The translations under genes and the position numbers were made by a program. The notes beneath the pieces were generated by a model, which was not told where the DNA came from, did not search any database, and worked only from the letters and a program-made list of their open reading frames with translations. Positions 37,850 through 46,658 of a DNA stretch of 64,000 bases are shown here, piece by piece; positions within the stretch are counted from its first letter, which is position 1, and each line of letters opens with the position of its first letter. The DNA is from Desulfobacula toluolica Tol2. GTDB taxonomy: Bacteria; Desulfobacterota; Desulfobacteria; Desulfobacterales; Desulfobacteraceae. The DNA lies in NCBI RefSeq assembly GCF_000307105.1, contig NC_018645.1, forward strand, positions 1,624,578 through 1,688,577. The letters run 5' to 3'.

Positions 37850-40800
37850 ATGGCAGTAACAAGAGAAGAAGTTGCAGAGCTTTTCGCGGCTACATTTAAT
37901 AGAGCGCCACTTTCCGAGGGACTTGACTATTGGACAAGCAGTGATTTTACCATTGAGATGGTTGCCAATAGCTTTTTTGACCAAGCTGAAGCTCAGGCTA
38001 TTTATACTAACGACGGCGATCCAATCTCGAGTGAAGAGTTTGTGATCAGAATTTTTGACAATCTTTTTAACCGTCTTCCGGCAGTGGCAGGACTTGAATA
38101 CTGGACCAATGCCCTGGATAGCGACGCTGTTTCCCAGGGTGAAATGATTTTGGCTGTAAAAAATGGCGCAACAGGAGACGATGCGCTTATCCTTGCCAAC
38201 AAGACCGAAGTTGGTCTTTATCATGCTGACCAGGGCGCAACAGGCACTGATTTTTCCCTTGCAAATATCGACGCCACTGATGCCAGCGTGGCATCTGCAA
38301 TGGCTGCCGTTGATGCCACGATAACAGAACGTTTAACGCTCACGCAACGTGCCGACAAATCCACCGGTACTGATGGTGATGACGTGTTCGTGGCGCCGGT
38401 TACTCAGAACGAAATCGGTTCTGGTGAGCTGGCTAACACCTTTGAAACCGGCGACGTACTGAGCGGCGGACAAGGGGCTGATGTTCTGCGTGCAGACCTC
38501 ATCGCCACGGGTACTATCCAGGATAACTTTAACGGTGCAGCGATCTCTGCTACGACCACTGGTATCGAAGCGGTTTACCTGACGGCCATCACACCGCAGA
38601 TCGATACTGCTAACAACACCACTTGGGCCTCTACAATTGATGCAGGCAGAATGGCAGATGTTGAGCAGTGGTGGACTGATGAAAGCCGCGCTGACGTCCA
38701 GATCGAAGACATCCGCACCCGTCCCCAGGACACTGTCTTTGGTATGGAGCTGACGGATCCTAACGTAAGCTACAGTGCATTTTTCAACCCGCTGTTCCTT
38801 GACGGTGATATGAGTGCTGAATCTGCGCTGACACTGATCGTTCAGGAAATCACCGATGGCCAGGCACCGTCTGTTACTGAACTGGAAAATATCACTGTTA
38901 GAGAAATAAACTTTTCTCTGGGCGGTACTGACTACACCCTGGATACCGAAGACATCCGTGCTGCCAACACCTGGGCTGATCTGGAAACCGCTATCGCTGC
39001 TGAACTGGTCGAGCAGGGTCTGGCCACACTGTCTGTCTCTCACACTGGCAACGGTGTGTTTGAAATTAACGATAGCGAAGGCACGGCTTTCGCAGTTGAA
39101 GATGGTGAAGCCCTGATCCTGGGTGTGGCCTCTGATATCGATACACGTAACCGTCTAGAAGTAGGTCGTCTGGAAACTGAAGGCCAGACCTCCAGCACCC
39201 TGATTCTGGATGGCGCTGGTTCCGGTTCCCAGGGCGGCGCTGTGAACATCGCGGCCGCTTCTGGTGATCGTGGTGTTGAAGTCATGGATGTTCAGGTGGG
39301 TCGCGACAGCCACATCTCATCCCTGGCTTCTGAAAACAACCCACGTAATGTAGCTTCTGGTTTCGAGATGGAGCAGATGCTGGAAGAAGTCAACGTTACG
39401 CACACAGACGCCGGCACGGGTACTCTGCAGATCGGTACTCGTACTGTTGATGCACAGGGTGTTTCCACCACTACGGATGACCGTTTGAACACCGATGGCC
39501 TGACTGACGTGCGTATATTTGATGCTTCCGGCTTTGATGCTGCATTGAAAGTCGGTGCTGCTCTGACCGGTAACGCCTTCGACAAATACCTGGCGGATGC
39601 CGATGACACTGTTCAGTTCAGCTACCTGCTGGGCGATGCCGGTTCCAACCTGAACCTGGCTGTGAACAACGTGCTTGCGGGTGATGTTGACTTTGCCCTG
39701 GAAATCGTTGGTGGTGATGGTGATGATCGTATCAACCTTTCTGGTCTGGCCGATAAGCATCAGACTGCTGTTGACGGTGAGCTGAGTGATAACACCCTGG
39801 AGGTCAATACTTCCACCGGGTTTGCTGCAACACAAAATGGTTTTGACGTTGCTGTTGCTGCTGGGACTGACCTGAATGCTGCTGAAACCTCTTTTGACGA
39901 TGTTTCCAATATCGACACGGTTGTTATTGGTGCTAACACCGTCAACGTTGGCGCTCAGGCAAATGTTGCTGCAGCACAGGCTGCTGCTATAGCTCCTGCT
40001 GCTAATGCAAACTTTGCTGATACAACTCACGATATCTCCGCAGGTGGCTTTGGTGACGTCGACAACTTTGTGATTGCAACCAACACCACTGTTGACTATA
40101 CCATTGGTGGAGTCGCTTTTACTACAAACATCAATGGCATCACTGACACTCGCCTGATCAACCTGGATGCCACCACGCAGACCGCTGAAGTTTCTGGTAA
40201 AAATCAGACTCTGGGAGCAGGTAACAGCGATAACAACCAGGCCTTTGGCACAATTCGCCTGTCCAATACTACCGGCAGCGAACTGGATCTGGCCCTGAGC
40301 AACACAGCTCGTGCTACTGGTAGGCTGACTGTTAACGCGCTGACCATCGACGGTAATACCAGCGAGGTTCGCACGCTGAACCTGGACTCTGCGGGCACAC
40401 GTCAGACCAGCAATACCGTTGCTGCCCTGAACGGTAACCTGGTGAATACCTTCAACCTGGAAGGGTCTCAGGATCTGCGCATCACCAACTTGGCTTCTGC
40501 AGCTAACTCTATTGCTGCCATCGCTGCAGATATTGACAGCCTGGACGTTGATGCCAGCACGCTGGAAGGTGATCTCTACCTGGGTGTTACTGGTGCAGTC
40601 GTAACCGCTATTGACGGCGCTATGGGTACCAACCGTACCGTTGAACTTATCGGTACTGAAGGCACAGCAGATATTCTGAATATCCGTGATGGTGTAACAA
40701 CCACCAATGCAACAACAATCTCAGAATTTGAGACTATTCGCTTTGGAGACGGCGGCACAGGTATTGCTGCTTCCCCATCTATCACCGTCGCAACAAATTT

Positions 40801-42196
40801 TAATGCGACCAACGTAGCCGATGTTGATCTATACGATCTGATTGATAGCACCGTTGCTATTTCATTGACAAATTTGCGTGCTACCGAGAATGTGCAGATC
40901 AACTCAGTTGATACAAATGGCTCAACTGTTAATGGTGATGTAACGCTTGCTGCTGCAAATCCGACTACTGGAAGCGCGGTTAATGTTGATTTTGTTTCAG
41001 ATACTGTAGCAGGTGCCGTTGATGCCAGCTTCTGGGGTGTTGGCGGTAACAACCTTAACGTTCAGGATTTCGCTGCAATTAACCTCGATATGGGGGGATC
41101 AACTGTTGACAGCTATGATTACAACTTTGAGCTGAATCTTATGGCTAACCCCACAAGCGGTCTTGTTAATGCCCGTACGCTGGAAATCACCGGTGGTGCA
41201 GGTGTTGGCGTGTTTCAGGACACTTTGACCCTGGGTCTGCTGGATACAGCACTGACCCTCGTTGATTTCTCTAACTACAATGGTTCTTTTACGACACAAG
41301 GTTGGGATAGCCTTAAGGGTACCAATGCGACTGTTGCTGTCAATGAATTTGATTTTATCTTTGATGTTGGTGGAGACAATACTGTAATTGCCATTCCAGC
41401 TGCAGCAGCACCTGCTTCTGTTGATACGGCTGAGATTATTACTGTTGATCTCACCCTCGGTGGTGGTATTGTAGGTGCTGGAGCCCTGGCGGCGGGTGAT
41501 TCAATCACCATTAACTTCGCTGGTGGCGAATATGTATTTAACAACACTACAGGTGCTGCGATTGCAGAGGCTTCACTTGATGAGGCCATCGTTGCCGACG
41601 CTGGGAACCACCCGGATGCATTCAGCATTGTTGCCGGCGCTGGTAATGCGTTGACACTTACAGCGGCTATCCCCGGCGACATGCCCGCAGCAGTTATTAC
41701 CTCATTGCAGGGTGGTGTTGCCGGTGTTACTGATGCAGCAGTTACTGCTGCTGTAGTTGTGGCTACAGCTGGTGATGTGGTTGGTACAAATGTTACCGGT
41801 TTTGATCTTGTAACCGCAGCTTCGGAGTACATTACAGCGTTTGATTTCAATACTGATGCAGATGCATTCGGTACTATCTGGCAGATTAATAATTTCATGG
41901 CGTTCGAAGCTGGTGAAAATATTGATCTTAGTAATCAGTCTATCATTGACCTGCGTGACCTTGGTGTTGACAGCGCGGCAGATATCAGCGTTCAAGCTGG
42001 TGATGCCTACTTGGCTGGATTGACAGCGGCTGAAATTGCAGTTTACGATGCTGCACAAGGTTTAGGTTTCTCAGCGGCCAATTTTGTTGCAGGTAACGCA
42101 GTTGTTACCTCTAACGAAGGTTTGAACTACACCATCCTTCTTACTGGTGTCGATTCTGCTGATCTGGTTAATGAAAACTTCTCCGGCATCGCTTAA
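37850..42196 (+). CDS. Giant DUF4214 secreted surface protein (S-layer/adhesin-like type I substrate)
   Basis: 1448 residues, acidic, Ala/Thr/Asp/Asn-rich, almost without Cys, no Sec signal. The N-terminus has two DUF4214 units (ELFAATFNRAPLSEGLDYW, about 8-48; IFDNLFNRLPAVAGLEYW, about 66-105). GTDGDDVFVAP near 174 resembles the glycine-aspartate motif of type I substrates. The remainder is beta-rich repetitive sequence, and the tail ends LNYTILLTGVDSADLVNENFSGIA, a hydrophobic end as expected for ABC-exported proteins. From about residue 160 (base 38330) the codons become GC- and CTG-rich; by hand count 38341-38400 is 36/60 G+C against 19/60 at 20221-20280. Likely exported by the 13.7-20 kb system; inference. 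Confidence 0.8.
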   Translation: MAVTREEVAELFAATFNRAPLSEGLDYWTSSDFTIEMVANSFFDQAEAQAIYTNDGDPISSEEFVIRIFDNLFNRLPAVAGLEYWTNALDSDAVSQGEMILAVKNGATGDDALILANKTEVGLYHADQGATGTDFSLANIDATDASVASAMAAVDATITERLTLTQRADKSTGTDGDDVFVAPVTQNEIGSGELANTFETGDVLSGGQGADVLRADLIATGTIQDNFNGAAISATTTGIEAVYLTAITPQIDTANNTTWASTIDAGRMADVEQWWTDESRADVQIEDIRTRPQDTVFGMELTDPNVSYSAFFNPLFLDGDMSAESALTLIVQEITDGQAPSVTELENITVREINFSLGGTDYTLDTEDIRAANTWADLETAIAAELVEQGLATLSVSHTGNGVFEINDSEGTAFAVEDGEALILGVASDIDTRNRLEVGRLETEGQTSSTLILDGAGSGSQGGAVNIAAASGDRGVEVMDVQVGRDSHISSLASENNPRNVASGFEMEQMLEEVNVTHTDAGTGTLQIGTRTVDAQGVSTTTDDRLNTDGLTDVRIFDASGFDAALKVGAALTGNAFDKYLADADDTVQFSYLLGDAGSNLNLAVNNVLAGDVDFALEIVGGDGDDRINLSGLADKHQTAVDGELSDNTLEVNTSTGFAATQNGFDVAVAAGTDLNAAETSFDDVSNIDTVVIGANTVNVGAQANVAAAQAAAIAPAANANFADTTHDISAGGFGDVDNFVIATNTTVDYTIGGVAFTTNINGITDTRLINLDATTQTAEVSGKNQTLGAGNSDNNQAFGTIRLSNTTGSELDLALSNTARATGRLTVNALTIDGNTSEVRTLNLDSAGTRQTSNTVAALNGNLVNTFNLEGSQDLRITNLASAANSIAAIAADIDSLDVDASTLEGDLYLGVTGAVVTAIDGAMGTNRTVELIGTEGTADILNIRDGVTTTNATTISEFETIRFGDGGTGIAASPSITVATNFNATNVADVDLYDLIDSTVAISLTNLRATENVQINSVDTNGSTVNGDVTLAAANPTTGSAVNVDFVSDTVAGAVDASFWGVGGNNLNVQDFAAINLDMGGSTVDSYDYNFELNLMANPTSGLVNARTLEITGGAGVGVFQDTLTLGLLDTALTLVDFSNYNGSFTTQGWDSLKGTNATVAVNEFDFIFDVGGDNTVIAIPAAAAPASVDTAEIITVDLTLGGGIVGAGALAAGDSITINFAGGEYVFNNTTGAAIAEASLDEAIVADAGNHPDAFSIVAGAGNALTLTAAIPGDMPAAVITSLQGGVAGVTDAAVTAAVVVATAGDVVGTNVTGFDLVTAASEYITAFDFNTDADAFGTIWQINNFMAFEAGENIDLSNQSIIDLRDLGVDSAADISVQAGDAYLAGLTAAEIAVYDAAQGLGFSAANFVAGNAVVTSNEGLNYTILLTGVDSADLVNENFSGIA

Positions 42197-42220
42197 TTGT
42201 CAGTTTGAAGATGTAGCATG

Positions 42221-42262
42221 AAAAAAGGCCACCCGCCACCCTTTGGTGGGTGGCCTTTTTTT
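42221..42262 (+). terminator. Rho-independent terminator of the giant gene
   Basis: AAAAAAGGCCACCC ... GGGTGGCCTTTTTTT: eight GC-rich pairs extended by A/T pairs, with further CCACC/GGTGG pairing possible inside the loop and a seven-T tail. It lies 25 bases after the stop codon. Confidence 0.9.
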
Positions 42263-42265
42263 AAA

Positions 42266-42521
42266 GTGCGCCCGCTTAGGAGTGTGGTGCGTATGCACCA
42301 TCCATCAGGCTGTGGTGCCCATATGGAGACAGTAACTACTTACTATTTGACATGCACTTTGTAGTTCGGCAGCCTGTCTCTCAAAGCCTGGACTAATCAG
42401 CTATATGCATTAGTTTCATCGTTTTCAACATTTTTTGTGAACCGCCGTGTACAGAACAAGTACGCACGGTGGTGTGGGAGGACGGCAGGGATGATGACAA
42501 CACCCCTGCCTCCGACTCGAT
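42266..42521 (+). mobile_element. Remnant of a group II (IIC-like) intron
   Basis: Starts with GTGCG (42266-42270), the group II 5' consensus, three bases after the terminator T-run. Near the 3' end is a domain V-like hairpin: ACCGCCGTG (42441-42449) pairs with CACGGTGGT (42465-42473), TAC with GTA, leaving a two-base CG bulge on the 3' side. A domain VI-like stem GGCAGGG/CCCTGCC (42484-42490, 42504-42510) follows, and the element ends ...CTCGAT. Only about 256 bases remain, so most of domain I and the reverse transcriptase are gone. Group IIC introns characteristically insert just after terminator hairpins, which is where this sits. Confidence 0.6.
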
Positions 42522-42564
42522 CCCGTTACTCTTATACAGCACATCTTTTCTCTCTGGAGTCACT

Positions 42565-43371
42565 ATGTTTAAACAGCTAATCCCCTTAAATGCCGAAACA
42601 CACCGTGACCTGCTTTTTTCACCTAACCAATCCTTCGATTTTGCGAGGGAACAGGTTATGTTGCCGCTGGTTGCCTCAGAACTGAACAAGGTTGCGCGTG
42701 AAATGGCTATTGTTTTTCCGCTGGAGGGTGGCGTTCCCCAGGCACTGGTCGGCGTTGATGCGGGGCATAACCTGTACATTAATCAATCCGGTTATTGGTT
42801 AGGGCGTTATATCCCAGCGCAATTGCGTCGGTATCCCTTTGCCTTAACAGAAGTCGACGCGACCTCTGAACAATTGGCAGAACACGGGCGCCGTTTTGCC
42901 CTGCAGGTGGATATAGCTTCTGCCCACCTCAATCAAACCGGTGGCCAACGGTTGTTCGAGGAAAATGGGCATCCGACAAAACTGCTCAAAAAGGTGCAGC
43001 GCATTCTAATGCACATACGGGCCGATAATGAACGCACGGTCGCCATGGTTGCTGAACTGGAGAGCCTTGATCTGCTTGTGCCCCAGTATCTTAAGATCAA
43101 CCCTGATTCCGGCAACCCCAGGGTCATCAGCGGATTTCGATTGGTTGATACCCAGGCTTTTGCTAAACTAACACCAGATCAACTGGGAGGCCTGCACACT
43201 AGTGGCTCACTCGCCTTGATCTACGCTCACTTCATTTCCCTTAGCAACCTCGAAGACGGTTGTCTTGCTAAGCAGGCAGCTAATAGGGGAACACAAACGG
43301 TTGAAAAGGATGAAATTGACTTGGAAAAAATCTTCGGTAGCTTCAACGATACCTTAAAATTCGACTTTTAA
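42565..43371 (+). CDS. SapC-family protein
   Basis: 268 residues from ATG 42565, with CTGGAG upstream. It belongs to the SapC family (named from the S-layer locus of Campylobacter fetus): an N-terminal MFKQLIPLNAETHRDL, the hallmark GRYIPAQLRRYPFAL, GQRLFEENGHPTKLLKK and a C-terminal LGGLHTSGSLALIYAHFISLSNL. No signal peptide or membrane segment. The biochemical function of the family is not established; members occur beside secreted surface proteins and TonB receptors. GC-rich codon use matches the giant gene's body. A decayed relative lies at about 45.9-46.3 kb. Confidence 0.85.
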   Translation: MFKQLIPLNAETHRDLLFSPNQSFDFAREQVMLPLVASELNKVAREMAIVFPLEGGVPQALVGVDAGHNLYINQSGYWLGRYIPAQLRRYPFALTEVDATSEQLAEHGRRFALQVDIASAHLNQTGGQRLFEENGHPTKLLKKVQRILMHIRADNERTVAMVAELESLDLLVPQYLKINPDSGNPRVISGFRLVDTQAFAKLTPDQLGGLHTSGSLALIYAHFISLSNLEDGCLAKQAANRGTQTVEKDEIDLEKIFGSFNDTLKFDF

Positions 43372-43485
43372 CCCCCAAGCCTGACCTCATATACTTGGCA
43401 TCACGCTCACGATGCCGATGATGACGGCTTTTTTGCCTTAAAACACTCAACTGAGTATGTATAACCTAAGGAGATACCCCCCAAC

Positions 43486-43719
43486 ATGACCAACAAGACT
43501 GATAAAGCCCAGACCACAGCCACACCGGGTCAGACCCTCACCATCGATGGTGTTGATTACAACGCAGCGGATCTGTCTGAGAATGCCAAAAATCAGATCA
43601 TGAACCTGCGTGTGACCGATCAGGAGATTGCCAGCCTGCAGCAGAAGCTGGCCATTGCACAGACTGCTCGTGTGGCCTATGCCAATGCCCTCAAGGCTGA
43701 ACTGCCTGCGGCCAAGTAA
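43486..43719 (+). CDS. Small conserved protein downstream of sapC-like gene
   Basis: 77 residues with an AAGGAG ribosome site. The central LTIDGVDYNAADLSENAKNQIMNLRVTDQEIASLQQKLAIAQTAR-like pattern (a short beta hairpin then an amphipathic helix) recalls the DUF6447-type small proteins; family naming is tentative. No membrane segment. It is in the same GC-rich block as the SapC gene and ends it: bases after 43730 return to the AT-rich local style. It probably works with the giant protein or SapC. Confidence 0.65.
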   Translation: MTNKTDKAQTTATPGQTLTIDGVDYNAADLSENAKNQIMNLRVTDQEIASLQQKLAIAQTARVAYANALKAELPAAK

Positions 43720-44312
43720 AGGGAAAATGGGAAAGAAAAAAAATGGTGGGATGTTTCTACGGAAATGTCCTTTTATAAAAAATAAAAAAAAGGAAATTGA
43801 TCTATTTGTCAACACAACGATAAATAGATCAGAGTCCTTATAAACGAAAGGCCCTCATCACTTCTGTGGTGCGGTGTCTCTCGTATTTGTTCGTCCTGCC
43901 TGAAATCAGTGCCTCTATCTCCTTTAAGTTTAAGTGTCAATGGCAGATCTGCCTGGATGAAAGTTTTCTGGCCTTGTACTTTGGAATCCACATAAATTAC
44001 CTCTACGGTTGTATTGAATTCTTCCAGCATGCCAGACACTTCAGCAGAAAACTGCTCCACCTGGCCCTCAGACACAGAACCGGATATATTCTATCTGGGT
44101 GGCGGTGTTGTGATTACGTATCAAATGTTTAAACAGACTTTCTAAAATGAAAAACAATAAAGACCCTTGACTTTTTAAATTATATTTTTTATAGTATGAC
44201 CTGTCTTTGATAAACAAATGCGCTGAATTAACATTAGCCATTTGACTTCAAAACGGCATTGAAGGCCCCTTGTTAACGGGGAGATATCCATGGTGTCAGG
44301 AAGGGCAAAACA
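43720..44312. other. Gap with hairpin and possible gene debris
   Basis: No convincing gene. An inverted repeat GATCTATTT/AAATAGATC (43799-43807, 43822-43830) with a 14-base loop lies near the junction back to AT-rich DNA. A minus-strand open frame of 88 codons (43809-44075) begins plausibly (MSEGQVEQFSAEVSGMLEEF) but has no ribosome site and ends in sequence resembling the window's TDFR repeat; it may be a remnant. A promoter for the next gene is at 44167. Confidence 0.5.
44167..44195 (+). promoter_or_regulatory. Sigma-70-like promoter of the DUF4143 ATPase gene
   Basis: TTGACT at 44167-44172, 17 bases, TATAGT at 44190-44195. Five of six matches in each box. Confidence 0.5.
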
Positions 44313-45653
44313 ATGAAACGCTTACAGGAAACCACATTACTCTCTTGGAAAGATTCCGGTCGGCGGAAACCATTGATTATCAGAGGTGCTCGTCAGGTTG
44401 GAAAAACATGGCTGGTTGAAAATGTTCTGGCCGGGGAATTTGAAAACTTTGTTAAAATAGACCTGGAAAAAAGAAGAGATCTTCACGTTTACTTTTCGGG
44501 CACACTGGAACCCGAAACAATCCTTGGGTACCTGGAACTATCAGCGGGAAGAATAATTCCCGGTAAAACCCTTGTCTTTTTTGATGAAATCCAGGCATGT
44601 CCACGGGCCATCATGGCACTGCGCTATTTTTACGAACAAATGCCCGAGCTCCATGTGGTTGCGGCAGGCTCCCTTCTGGAATTTGCTTTTGGGGAAATTT
44701 CCATTCCCGTGGGACGCCTCCAATACCTGAACCTTTACCCCATGACCTTTTACGAATATCTTAGGGCCCTGGGCAAAGCCCCCATGGCCGCCCATGTGAT
44801 GAAAAACCAGGCCGGGGTTGCTCCGCATATCCAGCAGATGATTCTGGCTGAATTGAAAAATTATTTTTTTGTGGGGGGGATGCCGGAGTGTGTTCAAGCC
44901 TGGTATGACACCAGCTCCATGCTCGAAGCCTTTAAGGTACAATCGGAAATCCTGGATTCATATCGGGATGATTTTTCCAAATATACCCCCCGGGTGGACA
45001 CTAATTGCCTGGATGCGGTATTTTTAAACTTGGCCCAGACCGTGGGAGAACAGATAAAATATACTCGCTTAAACCAGGGCCACACCAGCCCTACTAACCG
45101 GAAAGCCTTTGATCTCTTGGTGAAAGCTCGGCTCGTACAAAAAATCCCGGCTGCCAGCCCATCCGGCCTGCCCCTTGGGGCCACTGCCAATCAGAAAAAA
45201 TTTAAAACAGCCATGTTGGACATCGGGTTACTCCAACGACTGTGCCAGGTCCCTGTGGAAATGGAACTTAAACAGAAAGATCTCCTTGCCATGTACCGGG
45301 GAAAACTGGCAGAGCAATTTGTGGCCCAGGAATTGCTGGCTTTGCAGGATACATCGCTCTATTATTGGGCCAGAGAAGTCAAGGGCAGTAATGCAGAAGT
45401 GGATTTTCTCATTGTGTGTAACGGAAGCATCTACCCAGTTGAAGTCAAATCCGGTGCCAGTGGCAGTTTAAAAAGCCTTCATCTCATGCTGAAGACATTT
45501 CCAGACTGCCCCGGAGGAATCGTTCTTTACAGCGGTGATTACAAAGAATTGCCTGATCAGAAACTTACGTTTTTGCCCCTTTACAATGTGTCTTCCCTCT
45601 GTGGGCTTAACCCAATCAGTGAAAGGATAAGCGGCAGCCTTCCGGCATTTTAA
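44313..45653 (+). CDS. AAA+ ATPase with DUF4143 (AAA_14 type)
   Basis: 446 residues. Walker A GARQVGKT at 25-32, Walker B TLVFFDEIQACPRA near 88, arginine-bearing sensor region GSLLEFAF. The DUF4143 nuclease-like C-terminal domain has YYWAREVKGSNAEVDFLI and PVEVKSG, the D-ExK arrangement of the restriction-endonuclease fold. Such proteins are common mobile-region genes of unsettled function. A GGAAGG ribosome site is present. It is free-standing, with its own promoter and terminator. Confidence 0.9.
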   Translation: MKRLQETTLLSWKDSGRRKPLIIRGARQVGKTWLVENVLAGEFENFVKIDLEKRRDLHVYFSGTLEPETILGYLELSAGRIIPGKTLVFFDEIQACPRAIMALRYFYEQMPELHVVAAGSLLEFAFGEISIPVGRLQYLNLYPMTFYEYLRALGKAPMAAHVMKNQAGVAPHIQQMILAELKNYFFVGGMPECVQAWYDTSSMLEAFKVQSEILDSYRDDFSKYTPRVDTNCLDAVFLNLAQTVGEQIKYTRLNQGHTSPTNRKAFDLLVKARLVQKIPAASPSGLPLGATANQKKFKTAMLDIGLLQRLCQVPVEMELKQKDLLAMYRGKLAEQFVAQELLALQDTSLYYWAREVKGSNAEVDFLIVCNGSIYPVEVKSGASGSLKSLHLMLKTFPDCPGGIVLYSGDYKELPDQKLTFLPLYNVSSLCGLNPISERISGSLPAF

Positions 45654-45747
45654 GAGAAGCTTGTAACGTTCTGCCTCTGAAACTACTGTGGTTTTTCGCT
45701 CTCTATCCATTACGTCACTTAAAGTTAGGTGCTGAATCAAAATTAAT

Positions 45748-45779
45748 CCTCGGTTCAGAAATGGACTGAGGTTTTTTTT
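45748..45779 (+). terminator. Rho-independent terminator after the ATPase gene
   Basis: CCTCGGT/ACTGAGG stem (one G-T pair) with a ten-base loop and eight T residues. Confidence 0.7.
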
Positions 45780-45919
45780 ACTGAATGGGATAGGGTATGG
45801 GGAATTGAAGCCTTATTATTATACTAGTTATATGATAAATGAAAAATTCATATTTGGCTGATAACTATAATTAAAATAAGGTGTTATATATCATGCTTAA
45901 AAAAAAATTAGGCTCTGTC

Positions 45920-46295
45920 TTCCCCAAGCCCTGCTTTTCCTTGAATCCGATAAAAATGCTTTTGTAGATGAGAAGGGAAACTGGAAAGTTCCTTAAACCG
46001 ATATCCCCAAAATTGTGCGGCCACCTGTAAAGAAAACTATTTTTTCCAATGTACCTGCTCATTTCAGACAGTATCCGTTCACGCTGCCTGAAATCCAGGA
46101 TCAGGCATAAAAAGGCTTTAACGGCTTGAAAGGTGTTGACATGGAAAAACTTCTTGCCATGGATTATAAGAGCATTGCAGGCTATGTGAAAAATGGTATC
46201 ATGGGAATGGTTTATGATCATAACCATTCATGGTCTAATTGTTCAAAACTCCCAGCACTCGCAGCAAAAATAGGAACATTAAACAGATCTGATTT
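45920..46295 (+). pseudogene. Decayed SapC-family gene
   Basis: One frame, interrupted by TAA at 45994 and TAA at 46108, reads LLFLESDKNAFVDEKGNWKV, then SNVPAHFRQYPFTLPEIQ and GVDMEKLLAMDYKSIAGYVK followed by NGIMGMVYDHNHSWSN. These match the intact SapC protein at 42565 (YIPAQLRRYPFALTEVD; FRLVDTQAFAKLTPDQLGGL; SGSLALIYAHFISLSN) in order, with an internal deletion between the middle and C-terminal parts. The AT-rich codons are of local type, so this looks like a native copy, unlike the imported one. Confidence 0.75.
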
Positions 46296-46415
46296 CAAAA
46301 ACAATAAACACGACTGCCCTCATTTAAATTTTATTTTCAATAAGGACAGATATCTCTGGAATATAAATGAAAACTCTTCAAACCGGTGCAAAGGGTTTAA
46401 TTCAAAGGATTATTC

Positions 46416-46519
46416 ATGATTGAAAAGAATACGACCTCATCGGGTATAATTGAGCTCCACATTGCCATATTTAATCGGGCACCTAATTCAGCCGGTTTGG
46501 CATATTGGATAGCGGTGGA
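46416..46519 (+). pseudogene. 5' fragment of a DUF4214 protein gene
   Basis: ATG at 46416 with AAAGGA eight bases upstream. It reads MIEKNTTSSGIIELHIAIFN and then RAPNSAGLAYWIAVD, aligning with the giant protein's ELFAATFNRAPLSEGLDYW. The frame is cut by the end of an IS3-family element at 46520. The rest of the DUF4214 unit is found on the other side of the element at 51471. Confidence 0.8.
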
Positions 46520-46567
46520 TGTCAAGCAAGATGTCGCCTTTTTCTAAAACACTTTGTTAATATTCCC

Positions 46568-46634
46568 GCAAAATCCCCTCATGACCTCCGACGGATAATT
46601 TGAGGATCCATTCTCGCCCATGAGGGATTTTTGC
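46568..46634. terminator. Long hairpin downstream of IS3 OrfB
   Basis: GCAAAATCCCCTCATG (46568-46583) and CATGAGGGATTTTTGC (46619-46634) form a near-perfect inverted repeat just past the OrfB stop, probably ending the transposase transcript or shielding against read-through. Confidence 0.55.
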
Positions 46635-46658
46635 TAATGCTATACCCATTTCTGACAT

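Noticed and set aside
38333-41898. Long minus-strand open frames opposite the giant gene
   Set aside because: They are shadows created by the GC-rich repetitive coding strand; no ribosome sites or recognisable domains.
43809-44075. 88-codon minus-strand ORF as a gene
   Set aside because: No ribosome site, odd C-terminus resembling repeat DNA and isolation; kept only as possible debris.
44313-45653. DUF4143 ATPase as part of an anti-phage defence system
   Set aside because: It stands alone between its own promoter and terminator; no partner nuclease, toxin or methylase is nearby, and the family is widespread outside defence loci.
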